Source of the DNA: Strigops habroptila
Taxonomy: Eukaryota > Chordata > Aves > Psittaciformes > Psittacidae
Direction of reading: 5' to 3'
DNA: 64,000 nucleotides
Assembly (NCBI RefSeq): GCF_004027225.2
Contig: NC_044282.2
Location: forward strand, 47,274,576-47,338,575
The notes under the pieces were generated by a model. It worked only from the letters and a program-made list of their open reading frames with translations. It was not told the DNA's origin and did not search any database. Below are positions 43,456 to 55,700 of this stretch, piece after piece. The position numbers and the translations under genes were made by a program. Within the stretch, counting starts at the first letter, position 1; the number at the start of each line of letters is the position of its first letter.

Positions 43456-46400
43456 TTAATCGAAGGGTGTATCCTGGAAATGTAAAGTCTATTTCCCAAG
43501 CCTTTGTTAGGACACTCTACAGAAAGGCAGACATGGATTTCTCTCTTGTAGGTGTAGTTCCAAGTTGCCGTATTTTTGAGCATAGTAACGCTATGTAATC
43601 TATAGTAACCCTATAGTAATCTCTCTGTAGCCTGTGGAAAGCAGTTCCAGGGGACAATTCTTCCCATCCCACTGAGCCTCTGGAGGTGTCTCTTTCCACA
43701 TCCTTAAGCAACTAAATAAAATGAAATAGGTCAAGCATAAGCCAAAGTCGTCAAATATGAGAGTGATTTGATGGTTATTCATAACGGCTGAAGTTTACTC
43801 TCAATGGACCAATACAAAGCCTATATACTAGTTACGTGCAGGCTATGTTCACTCAGGAGGCACACATAAGCAGTCATCAGGTCTGTACATAGGCCTAAAT
43901 TTCATACAGTTTGAAGTGTTATTTGTTTGGGGCCTGAATTCTCTAGATTTTCCCCTTTTATATCACACTTATTCATTTGAATTCGTAATTTTTTTCAGGT
44001 GGAGAGGAATAATCTTTATTGCTGATGCAACTGGTTTTATTGCTATTCTTGGCACACAGCTGTTTAATTGGTTTGAACGAACAGTAGTTGCAGGGCCCGA
44101 TAAGTAGGAGAATTGTCATAAAGAGTCATTTTGTTCTTTGCTTTCACAGAGCACAAACTCCTTTTGATTCACATTAAAAGGATAAGGCCTGGATTTTTGT
44201 CTGGTGTAAATCGGAGAGAAATGCTGCCTGTTGTGAATGTGTGTCTTTTGTATTTAATTAATTGCTTGAAGATTTTTCTTGTAAGCCCATTGTAGGATTT
44301 GTACAATCCCATTTAGTTCACCCTTGCTTCTAAAACTCTTCTGTTATATATGTCTGTGGAAACTTTCTGCTTCTCACATATCTTTGTGATGGGAAACTTG
44401 ATACTGAACACTGCTTGCAAGGTGAGACTATATTGATTTAGACAGTGGTTTAATGCTTTTCTCAGTCCAATGCTTCCTGACATTCTGTCAGCTTTTTAAA
44501 GTGATTCTGAACATTGTACAGATGTTCTGATTTTGTCGACCGCATCAATACTTACATGATTTCTTCCAAGACTGCACATGATAAAATGGATTTTCCTCTG
44601 TTTTGTGTTGTCCATTCGACAAGCATTTGTTAAGACTATGCGCATTTTTTTCATAACCTTATCTCAGGCTTCTATTTTGGCTGTCAAATAACGTCGTGTT
44701 GCTTGTAAACTTGCTCTGCTCACACTCTTTTCCAGATCATTAGTCAAGACATCAGGCAGTAGCTGCATCTTCAGGCACTGTGCAGTTAATCTTTGGCCTG
44801 AGTGAAAAATAAACTCTGTATTCCCATATTTTTGCCTACATCAGTGGCAACGGCAGAACTTGCTTCATCTGGGAAGGCAGCTGAAAAAATGTTCTTGTCC
44901 CTGTAGACTTTAGCATTGGTTGAAGTTTGAAAGAGTTTGGATAAAAAAAAATATTTTGTGAGCAGCTGTGGTGGCATCAGAATCTCAGAGTGGTTCCAAG
45001 AAACCTGTAGGAGTTGCAGGACTGGAGGCCATGGATGAGTGTTTCCTACGGTTACAGAGCCATACACTTGTGATTTGGAGTCTGACCACCCCAGGCTGCC
45101 TCTGGTTGCTTAGGTGGGAGATGAAGGTGGGCTGATATTGACACTGCTTCATTGCAAAAGAGCTTCTTAATACCCATGCTTAAGCACAAGAGCCCAATGT
45201 GGGACATTCCCTTCTGTAGTTCATCTTGTCCCTCAGATACATGTAGGCAGCTTGCAGAGGGAATGGGTTGGGGTTTGGAGGGAGAGAATGTGTGAGCAGA
45301 TGGGGAGAAATGGGATCAGATATCAAAATCCCAGGATAGGGGTCCCAGCTGAGAAACCTGAACAAAAAGAAGTGTTCCATTAGTTGGAAAGAGAGGGTTA
45401 TGTCTAGTCCAATTTGGCAAGGGAGATCCACTTACTTTTCAGCATGTTGCTGAGGCAGCTTCTGAGGAAGTCGTTCTTGCAGACCTATCTCTCCTCTTAG
45501 GTTTGTCTTTATGAACAGCAGAAATATGCTGGGGTACCTTTGGATAGGCAGTATGAGGGATGCTGAAATGCTCTGTGCTTGTTCACTGAAGCGTGAGAGC
45601 AAATTCTGTGCACGTTTCAAGGCAGGAGCATGCCTGGTTGGCTGCGTCTGCCTCAAATGCTGCAGTCCTACCTTACAATTCACTGCAAAAGTGCAGCCTA
45701 AACCTCCTATATGCCAGCCCCTTTGCATCTCCCTTCTTCCCTCCACCAAAACAGCCTCCATACCTCCTGAACCTGAATTTGTCCAACGCACAATAAATAC
45801 TATCTTAGAATATATTCCAGCAAAATCCCAGGAGGACTTCCAGTGCTAGCGCATTCACTCTATTTCTGGTGAAAATGACTCTTCTTATACCTCTTGGCAT
45901 CACACTTTGGTTTCTCAGCCCTGCATCACATTAGCAAGGGGTTGTCAGATTGTGCTTAGCTATCTGGTGCTCCTATTTTGCTGCTTAATTTTGGGTTTCC
46001 AAGTTAATAGCAGAAATTCTGGCTTTACTCCCTAAATACGCAATTTTATGCTCCATGATCCTCAATTAATCCTGCCTGTTTTACTCTCATCCCACCTGTA
46101 TAATGCTCTGATCTTCTGCATTGACACAGCCTTTGAATCTTGTAATATTCTCTGGTTTCATTAGCATGTTTTCATTTTCTTGTACCAAGGTCATTAATGA
46201 AAGTATTAAATAAGATCAGTTCCAAGGTCCCAAGCTTGAAGAAGCCTTAATTGGTTGTGCAGGGTACATTTTGTAGATAAACAAAGGACATAGCACACAT
46301 CCTCATGGGAACAAATCAGCCTAATCCTGGTGACTTGTGTAGAGTTATTCTGGTTATTCAGAGGATGCTGCTTCATTTCAGACTTTTGTCCTGCACACAA

Positions 46401-48067
46401 GGTGGCAAAAGAGTCCCTTGTCCTGTGGCCTGAGTAGCTTTAAAAGGACAATGAAATATGATTTGGAAGAAGCATGGTTGGATGGATAACACTGATGCTG
46501 AGGTGGAAGCAGGTCAGAAACGCTAGTGTCTTACTGCTGAGTGCATTTTGCAGCAACTTTTAAGGAAAAAAAAGTGAGTGTCTTGTGCAGATGTGGGAAG
46601 AGGTGGGAAGAAGTGGATACATGAGGCGAATGCCCTGAATAGCCAGATAAGGAGCCTTACAGAAATGCTGTGTGTTCTTGGGGCATAGAGTCAGAAATGC
46701 ATTGTGCTCCTGGCGTGACTCAAACAGCCACTTGTGAAAAACAGATATGTCTTTGTATAAAGCATTAGTCAAGCTTATTGCATGTCATCTTGCGTATGGA
46801 ATGCTATTGTCATGATTCATGTCTACCTTTTACCTTATATGCAGAATTAATTGCAATTTCTGTGGAATGGAAAGATATTTTCAATGATTTTTTCAGTAAA
46901 TAGCAAGGAGTACATAGAGCTAAACACTGACCAAAATTATTTAGCATCTGAAAAGCGGTTAGGGGTATTAAAGCCCATGATCTCCCGGAGGGTTATCTGC
47001 CCCTCCGTGATCCCCAGGAGCTGTCGTGCTGTAATGTATCGACCCTTTTCCTGCCCTCTTCAGTCTCTATTTTTATCATACTGATGCTCTAGGGAAACAC
47101 AAAGGAGAAGAACAAGAAGTTACTTTCCAACTTGCAGACATTAACTCAGTGCAGATGTCCTTTTGCCTTTTCCTCAGGTTTGGGTCTTCATTCTCACAGA
47201 CTCATTCCAGAGCTAAACAAATCTGAAGTTACAAAGATTTCATGTTCCCAAATTTTTGCTGGTCCTCTGGGCCTGTTGTATAAAAGCAGTGTTTTTCTGG
47301 TAACTCGAGAAGTTTATTAAACGTGGCATGGATTTTTAGATATCCAGGGAAGGAGCAGAGGAGTAGAAGGCTGTTAACTGGAGAGAGGCTTTAGAGGGTG
47401 TGTGTGTCTCTGTTAGGAAGGTCTATGGCTGCTTTTGGTATGGGGTAGCAAAGTGCACGAGAGGCAAATTAGTAAGTGGGCACTTTCACGCTGTCCTCAT
47501 TTTGAAGACTGTCACTGTCAAGCTTATTGCCAGCAGGCAAAATCAGATTTCTTTTTTAATGAGGGTAAGGATGGAAGAGGAAAAGTACATCCTATTCTTT
47601 CAGAACACTGGCCCCAGACTAGACACAGGCATAATCCCGGTATGAGCACCACCAGAGAGCTGTGTCGATGCACAGTCTCCACGCTAAGGGAGAGCACTAC
47701 TTTTGGCATAAGTTCATTTAATTTCAGCTGGTCAGCATGAAGTACACTGCAAAATGACAGGAAAGCTGCAGAGAATTCCCTATAGCAACTGTCAAAATTG
47801 CTTTCCTTTGGCAAGTGTCTGCATAGCCTAAGCTCAGCAATTTCCCTCATAATAATAATTTATGCTGGCTCAAAGCTGAGGGCATCAATTAAACTGTAAG
47901 CAAGCAATATGTCTCTAGAAGATTTTCCCCCTTGTTCAGTTCAGTAAGCACTGTTAAAATAAAAGAACTATTCCTTCCAAATGATACGGTTTTCCTTTAG
48001 TGGTAGGTTTCTTTCACTGACCTAATGCCTTATCATCTGAGCAATCAGCTCAGTGGAGGAGGAGGCA
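43456..48067. other. Intergenic sequence with faint old-repeat traces
   Basis: Around 46187-46237 the phrase AGGTCATTAATGAAAGTATT and what follows resembles the antisense body of old CR1 elements, and 44730-44755 has a similar trace. These are too worn to delimit. No gene is recognised. Confidence 0.5.
43582..43622. repeat. 20/21-bp imperfect tandem duplication
   Basis: Two adjacent units, ATAGTAACGCTATGTAATCT and ATAGTAACCCTATAGTAATCT, differ by one substitution and one inserted base. Each unit also contains a weak internal inverted repeat (ATAG...CTAT). Confidence 0.75.
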
Positions 48068-48506
48068 ACAACCTTTATCAGTGATCTGGATGAGGGGATT
48101 GAGCGCACCCTCAGTAAGTTTGCACCAGTTGGGTGGGAGTGTTGATCTGCTGGAGGGTAGGAAGGCTCTGCAGAGGGATCTGGACAGGCTGGATCGATGG
48201 GCTGTGGCCAGTGGTATGAGGTTCAACAAGGCAAAGTGCTGAATCCTGCACTTGGGCCATAACAACCCCATGCAACGCTACAGGCTTGGGAAAGAGTGGC
48301 TGGAAAGCTGCTGGTAGAAAAGGACCTGGGGATGCTGATTGACGGCTGCTGAACATGAGCCAGCTTGTGCCCAGGCAGCCAAGAAGGCCAACAGCATCCT
48401 GGCCTGTATCAGCAATAGTGTGTCCAGCAGGGCCAGGGCAGTGATCATCCCGCTGTACTGGGCACTGGTGAGGCTGCACCTCGAATCCTGTGTTCAGTTC
48501 TGGATC

Positions 48507-49164
48507 TGTTGTGGTTTAACCCCAGATGGCAACTAAGCGCCCCTGGTGGGATGGGGCAACGATGCCCTGGCCATCTGTCAGCTATACCAAAATGTCCCAT
48601 GCACAGCAGAGTATGGTGATAGGTGGTACAGCAGTACAGCAAGCAGTCAAAGCAAAAAGCAGCCACTAATGAGCACTAGACTAATATACGGCAAGGCAAG
48701 CAAGCACCATGGCAAGCATAGCAGCCTGCTAATTAATAGCTAACCAGCAATAACACCTATAAATTTGATCTAGCACATTCCAAACTAATCTGTCATTGTC
48801 TCAAACCCTTCAAGCCCCACATTAGTTGTGGTTTAACCTCAGCCAGCAACTTAGCACCACACAGCCACTCACTCAATCCCCACCCTCCCCGTGGGATGGG
48901 GAGGAGAATCGGTAAAAAAGTAAAACTGGTGGGTTGAGATAAGAACAGTTTAGTAATTGAACTAAAGTAAAATATAATTATAACTCTGATTATATTTTAT
49001 AGTGGAAATTATATATAGTAATGAAAAGGGAAAGAGAGAGAGAGGAATAAAACCTGAGAAAGAAAAGAGATGCACAATACAATTGCTCACCACCCATTGA
49101 CCAATGCCCAGCCTGTCCTGTATCAGTGGCTCCTGGCCAACTCACCCCAGTCAAAACCGTGACA
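48507..49164 (-). mobile_element. Internally deleted endogenous retrovirus (minus-oriented)
   Basis: The insert begins TGTTGTGGTTTAACCCCAG and ends AAAACCGTGACA, so it has TG...CA ends, and lies between GGATC (48502-48506) and GGGCC (49165-49169), a worn 5-bp target duplication inside the CR1. A second LTR edge, TTGTGGTTTAACCTCAGCC, starts at 48826. Read on the minus strand the order is 5' LTR (49164-48826), a damaged primer-binding site (48825-48814), leader sequence, then a short 3' LTR piece ending at 48507. No gag, pol or env remains and no open frame is meaningful. The LTR type is one common in bird genomes; I cannot name the exact family. Confidence 0.75.
48814..48825 (-). other. Remnant of a retroviral primer-binding site
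   Basis: Directly after the LTR edge, the minus strand reads CTAATGTGGGGC. This agrees at 10 of 12 positions with the 3' part of the tRNA-Lys(1,2)-type primer-binding site. Both differences are C-to-T changes, one at a CpG. The first few bases of the site and the terminal bases of the LTR appear deleted. It sets the orientation of the element. Confidence 0.55.
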
Positions 49165-49737
49165 GGGCCCCTCACTACAAGAAAGACATTGAGGTGCTGG
49201 AGTGTATCCAAAGAAGATCAATGAAGCTGGTGAAGGGCCTAACACAAGTCTTATGAGGAATGTTTGAGGGAACTGGGGTTGTTTAGTCTGGCGAAGGCTC
49301 AAGGGGGACCTTATCGCTCTCTACGACTACCTGAAAGGAGGTTGTAGTGAGGTGGATGCTGTCTCTTCTCCCAAGTAGCAAGTGATGGGACAAGAGGAAA
49401 TGGCCTCAAGTTGTGGCAGGGGAGGTTTAGATTGGACATTTGGAAAAATTTCCTTACTGAAAAGGTTGTCAAGCATTGGAACAGGCTGCCCAGGGAAGTG
49501 GTTGAGTCCCCATCCCTGGAAATATTTAAAAGAGAGGTGTAGATGTGGTGCTTAGGGACATGTTTTAGTGGTGGACTTTGGCAGTGCTGCGTTGATGGTT
49601 GGACTCAATGATCTTAAAGGTCTTTTTCAACCTAAATGATTCTGTTATTCTATGACAGATATGGGAGGGGGTTTTGGGGGGATGGAGCAGATTTCTTGTC
49701 TGCAATATTATTTGTTTTGAAGAGTGGCATTTCTATC

Positions 49738-49785
49738 ATCTCTGACTGCATCATGTCAGAGATCTCTGACTGCATCATCTGTGTA
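49738..49785. repeat. 24-bp tandem duplication after the CR1
   Basis: ATCTCTGACTGCATCAT occurs at 49738 and again at 49762. The first unit ends GTCAGAG, which can pair with CTCTGAC, so a small hairpin is also possible. Confidence 0.75.
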
Positions 49786-52700
49786 ATGTATCATCCGATA
49801 TCCTTTGGAATGGTTCCTTCCCCAGTCTACAAGGCAGAGCAATGCGCCAGCTGGGATTCAGAGAGAACTGGACCAGTCAGGTCTTCAGCAATAGGTCTTC
49901 ATTGGTAGGCCTTGTTACCTTTTCTTGATGCCATGGTACCATTCTTGCAGCCTGTCTCTATTTCCTTTATTTTTATTACAATGAGGGTACGAACTAGCAT
50001 TGTATCCCTCATCTGTTTTTTTCTAGCACTAACAGCTTGCTAGTGATGAGGCCCAAAGGCAGTCTTCTCAAAAAGTCATCAGCTCCAGGCTTCAGTACGG
50101 CATTGTGGTGGTAAATCAGCTTGCTGCCAGCTACAATACTGAAGACCAGCCCTGGGCTGTTTGCCAGAGCGTAGGAAGGCAGGTAATGGCTGCAGTGAAA
50201 AATGGGTAGCTGGCAAAATAAATTGGGATGTCAGCAGAAGAATGTGGGGTATATTCAGAAGGAGGATGCACCTACTGTTATTCTGAAAGGGTTAGACTCC
50301 CCCAACAGCTTACCGAATCTGCCTCCAAACTGGGTTTAAATCTTTGCCAGTTTGGAATAAGTAACATTAGTTGTAGGGGGCAAGCCTAGTTAACGATAGT
50401 CTGCAAGCCATCCTGTGAGGATCCTCAGTGAAGACAAGGATGACATCCTTCTTTCAATGGCATTGATCTCTCTCTTGGTTCAGAAGGCCAAAAGGAGGTG
50501 GAAAAGCTTGTTCCTCCTTAGTCTGAGCCACACTTGAATGTTCAGTTTTGCCCTTTTTCATTCCTGATAAGTGTTTAAGCTGTAGTCCCACTGTTGTACC
50601 AGTCCTTAGACTTAAGCAGCTCTCTGAGTGCACTGGAGAAGGAGTTGCCATTCCCAGCTGGACACGGCTACTGTTGTTTATTGTGTATTGAGTGTTCATC
50701 TCAATGCCATTGAACTCAGAGCAATTTCGTGAAATGCACTATACGTAACTCCTATCCCTCTGACATCCATCCAGCTGGAGTTTGGCATGGAAAGGGAAAG
50801 ACAAGAAGCCCTATCCTGGCTCATCCCTTACTGTAGGACATCACTTTTGTTCCATTTCCCCACATTCTTTGCATTCTTTGTAGTCTGGGTCTGGAGATCC
50901 AGCCAGACCATGAGCCTCCTGCAAAGCCACAGGCCTGAGGCACAGGGATGAACCTTAGGGAATGTTCAACTGCAGGAGAAGGGGGAGTGTACCTTGTGGA
51001 CCATCTCACTCTTTCCACTGAAATATTAGGGATCTGTGTCTACAAAGGAGAGGGAGCACTGGGGACCAATATCTCTTGTTCAAATCAATGTCGTTTCAAT
51101 GATGGGAGAGGAAAAGCAGGACCAGCAGTAGATTTGGTCCCTGAACTCAGGACATCATATTACTTACCTTTCTATGTGAATTTTGCCGTTTGTATTCCAC
51201 CAAATCTGGGCAGAAGCTTAACAGCACACTTCCAGGAGGATGTGACACACATTTTAAGGCACATTGCAGATAGTATGCTTTGTAAGTACAGTAATGGGTT
51301 CATTCCTATTTCAGTTGCAAGCTTTCACTGCCAAATATTTGGGAGTAGCTTAGTTCCTTTGGTAATGCAGGTATATATCTGCCAGGTTGGATCTGCCCTG
51401 AATGATGTTTGCTTTCCCCAAGCATTTGTCCTTTGAAGCATTTGTTCAAAGGAGACACTTACTTTGTAATGCCCAGCAAAGGACAGCTTGAGAAACCACA
51501 GCAACTTGCTCCAAGCCAGCTCTTGAGCTGAAAAGAGGAATATGGCCACAACACTGCATCCCACCATTAGGGAAAATAAAGCTGGGAATGTTGCTTTTTA
51601 CCTGCTTAAAGAAAGCAAAATGAAACAGAAGCCCCTCAGCCTTTTGTATCAACCTAACTGACTAGAAATCTGGACTTTATAGCTGAAATCTAATCTCTGT
51701 CAAAGCATTTCAAAGATGTGCATCATGCCTGTTAAAAGCATTATAATCCTGGTAACAGAACTTGCACGCTCATTTGCACTGCCCTTGCCACAAAGTACCG
51801 TGTCAGTTTTCCTTCTGTCCTCATTCTGCATCATGAGGGAGGCTGAGCCTGTGCTAAAACTTGCGGTCTGGTGGTGAAAGTGTGCCTGCCTTGTACAGAT
51901 GTGTCAGTTAACTCTTAAGAGACTACAAGCAATTCAAAGGCAGTAATGTAAGGTGGGGTCATGTGTGTTTCAAGCATTGCTGTGCAACAGGTAGTAATGC
52001 CCTGCACAAAATATCTTTGGGAACTTCCAATCACTTTGTCATTATGACTGTACTTGGCGCTTCAGGGGGAGTATCCCTGTGGGTATGTGGTTACTGCTGT
52101 ATTTATTTATGCAGTCCCTTCCATGTGTCCATCTCAGCCCTTTCCACAGTTACAGAAGCTGGGGAGGGCATTTGGGATCTTTCTAACGAAGCAGTGTTTG
52201 GAGCATAATAGGGCACTTCATTTGTGCACACAGGAAAGCTTTGCTCACCCTGTGTAGCTGCAGAAACAGGAGGCTGTTGGACACAGCCCCTGCTCTCATC
52301 ATCTTCCACTGCCTGGATGTCACTTAAGCGGCACTAATAACCTCCAGCCCAGAGAAGTATCATGTTTCTCTCACAGACTTTTGGAGCTTTTTCTGATTCA
52401 TTAACCCCTGCTTCAAGCACTGCTTGAGAGCTTGTTAAAGCAGAACAGTAAACATCTAAGTTATGTTCCAGCACTTAGTTTAATTTCTTTCCTTTTGCGC
52501 TTAATGCAACATTTTGCTTTTGTTTAAAGTCCACCTATTTTTTTGGTGTATGCCCACACAATGTTAAGTGTTTGAGATTGCTGTGTGACAGATGCTTAAA
52601 ATATTTATATTGCAAGCCAAAGACTGGCTTATAACTCATCTTTTTAGCTGAAATCCTGCAGCACTGGTTGAGCCTTAGGCCTGAAACACTGCTCAGCTCT

Positions 52701-55700
52701 TATCCAAGTTTACAAGTTCAGCTTTACCCATCGTTCCTAAATGTTACAACTGCCTCAGTTTATTAAAAAAAGAGGAGATTGTGTTAACTGATGTCATGCT
52801 GTTTAGACTCTTCATTCATTGTTAAGAACCTCAAAAGCATCATTAAAGGCTGTGGGAGCTGGGCACTTACTCAGGTGCACTCGCTGATGGACTAACACCA
52901 GGAGGGATAGCCAAGCTGGGTCAAGCCAAGCCACACGGGAAGAACATTTCACCCTCCAGATCCTTTTAGCAGGTCCTTTCCTAGGGCACAACTTGTTGTT
53001 TACAACAAAGGAAATATTATAGTTAAAACACAGTCCCTGGGGGGCACTTCCCTGTCGCCGTTAACAGGAAGAAATAAGACAAACCTTCCATGTGACCTGA
53101 GAAACTGCTTTCTGACGTGCCACGCGGACCTGAGATAGGCAGATGCACCAAAACCATCCCTAGGCTGCTGCTCCATCTTGTAAAAAGCTGCAGCATTTCT
53201 TAACACGTCTGAGCTCCTGGAGACTGGGATGTAAAAATGCAATGCAATGCTTTTGAAGATCCCTCCAGGCCCCCTGTCCGATCCAAAGGTCATGTATTGC
53301 TGTGATGTCTGTTGAAATCAGAAAAACAATCCTTCTGGATGAGTTGAAAGCAGTGCTGCACATTGATATGGATATACTGCCCTATTTATAATGTGGATTG
53401 TTTTCTACCACTTGCAAACTAGAGCTCTGCTTCATGGAGATGCTGCACAAGCCCTTAAAGCAGTTTGGCTTAGGTGTCAGCTGGGGTTGACACAGTCTTG
53501 TGAGGGGTTCTCAGTTTGCAGGAGCAATTTCCAATGGGACAGCAGGTCTCTGTTCCTCTAGATTATAAATTGTGTCCTTAGGTTGGTCTCCATATTCAGA
53601 GTTGTGTTACTGAAAATATTTTGTCAGTGTAGCTGCATCTCAATTTTGAGGACAGCTAATATGTCAGAAGTGCTGAGCATCCATGATTCCTGGGCTTCTG
53701 GCAGCTTAGTTCTGAGTTTCAATCTATGTATTTAACTGTGATATTCATCCTGCATTTGTTATGCAAACCATGAAATATTTTTTACTAAAACTCTTTTGTT
53801 AACATTAGGTCAAGTTAAGGTGTAGTGCTTTTTACACCAAATATTTTGTTCAAAACTTGCTTTCGATAAATACTAAACAATTTGAAGGAAGGAAACATAT
53901 TCTATCCCTTAAGATCATGGCTATGCTGTCAGGCTTATGTGTGGACTACAGGGGAGTCCTACACCTTGACTTCTGGAGACTGCTGCATCCCACTGCCTGC
54001 AGCCAGGCTCTGAGCGAGATGCTCTGGTCAGGTCAGGCTCAGCAACAGAACCCTCACCTAAAGAAAACATCAAAAATACACCAGTTAAAATACTCTTGCA
54101 GAATGGTGCCCAGCTCTGATCAGCAGAGGTGAGCAAAACAACAGGAAAACTGGGAAAAGCCTGAGAAGGATTCTCCAAAGGTGGTGGTTTGAAATCTGTC
54201 CTTATGTAACTTGTTGAAGTCACCAAATATGAACTAGGTTCAGCAAACTCATTCAATTTTTTATTCTATAAATAGTTTCTTCTCTCCAGTGGCATGAGTT
54301 TAAGGCTTCATAGTGGTTTGGCAGTTTGCAGGGAAAAACCTGAGCGGTCTGCCAGTTTACTGTGAGGGCGGAGCAGAGGGATGGTAAAACACCCTGCGAC
54401 TCATTCCCACTGGAGCCTACTGACTTAAGGTTTGAACTTAACCCCTTTGTGGGATTCAGCATGTCCGATTATTCAGGAAACATAGGAAAGCCCAGACCTC
54501 AGGGGAGGCTGCCTTCCCCAGCGCCCTGCCTGCCAGCGTGACTCAGCTCTGGAGCCTCCGCTGCTCTCCCTGTGCAGCACCTCAGCAGGAGATCCCTGGA
54601 TTTATGCACACCAGTTTCTGCATAGTTTTTCAAATGGGGGAAAGCCACCCAAAATGTTTTGTTTTGTTTTGTTCCTATGGTTATCCTTTACAACTTGCTT
54701 TCCCAGCTTAGTTCTGTGCTGCTAACTGGAAATGCAGAGTTAAATGAGGCAGTACTGGAGTTACTAAAGCAGCCAGGCAGGAAAGAGAGAACAATGGCTT
54801 GGATAAAAACCATTCCCCTGAACAGAAACAGATAACCAGGCTGAGAGGGATGAAGAGGGATCACTGAGCTCCAGTCCTCATCTGGGAGGCTGCTTTGGGA
54901 AGGCTTGGGAGAGGGGGGCAAGCTGAACCGCGAGCATAGGATCCCCAGAGCAAGGGAGGGAGCTGGGGGCTGTCGGGGTGTGTCGACAGGAAGCTGGAGA
55001 TGGAGACGGAGGGAGCTGGCTGCGAGTGATGCTGCCTGCTCCTGCGACCCCTGAGGATGAGCAAACGCGGCTTGCCTGGGCTGGGAACAGAGAGGATACA
55101 TGTAGGTAAGGGAATATGCTGGGAGAGCATGTGTGTGCCTTGGGGGGTTTATACCTTGGCATGTGTCGCATTGATTTCTGGTGGGGATGAATAAAAAAGA
55201 TTAAGTTACAGATTCATAGCAATTGACTGGTGGAAAGCAAACCTTTCTCTGGGAGAGCTGAAGGAGCTGTAGTTGGTCATAGGTTAGTGCGAGCCTTGGC
55301 AGCCCCACCAGGAGAGGAGGGACATGGGCCATCCCTGCTGAGACTCCAGGAGAGAGGACTGCTCTCCTGTAGCCAGCAGTCCATGATGGCACCAAATTTT
55401 CATTTATTGCTTACTGTTGTTCATCTTCAGTTCAAACATTGCACAAACACATCAGAGTCATCCCTGCCCCTGCTGTGGATCCTCCACTGGGGAGACCACT
55501 TGGAGGGCAGTGGACCAGCTCAAGTTGCAGACCTGCTCTGTGTCACTGACATAACTGTGTGTGCAAAGCAAGGACACCGAGGGGAATGTGCCCTGGCCTG
55601 ACCTCAAAGCACCTCTGTGCACAGAGTGTGCTCTCCTACACAACAGGGAGAGCCTGCAGGGCTGATGCTCCTTCCCACCACCATCGCAGGTGCAGCTAGC

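Larger units (their letters stand above)
48068..49654 (+). mobile_element. CR1 LINE fragment interrupted by an endogenous retrovirus
   Basis: The left part (48068-48506) matches the CR1 reverse-transcriptase region, with blocks such as GGTTCAACAAGGCAAAGTGC and GTTCAGTTCTGG. The right part (49165-49654) resumes directly with GGGCCCCTCACTACAAGAAA and runs through CTCTCTACGACTACCTGAAA, TGGGACAAGAGGAAATGGCC and GATCTTAAAGGTC to a terminal TTCTGTTATTCTATG. Together they form about 930 bp of one 5'-truncated copy. The 658 bp between them are foreign. The reading frame is broken by stops and indels, so it is dead. Confidence 0.92.

Noticed and set aside
50948..51436. 162-codon plus-strand open frame
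   Set aside because: It is the longest frame in the right flank but has no recognisable family, no promoter or exon context, and no codon bias that I can see.
54688..55171. Proline/serine-rich minus-strand frames of 89-137 codons
   Set aside because: Overlapping frames read the opposite strand of a GC-rich, purine-biased segment. Low complexity explains the openness.
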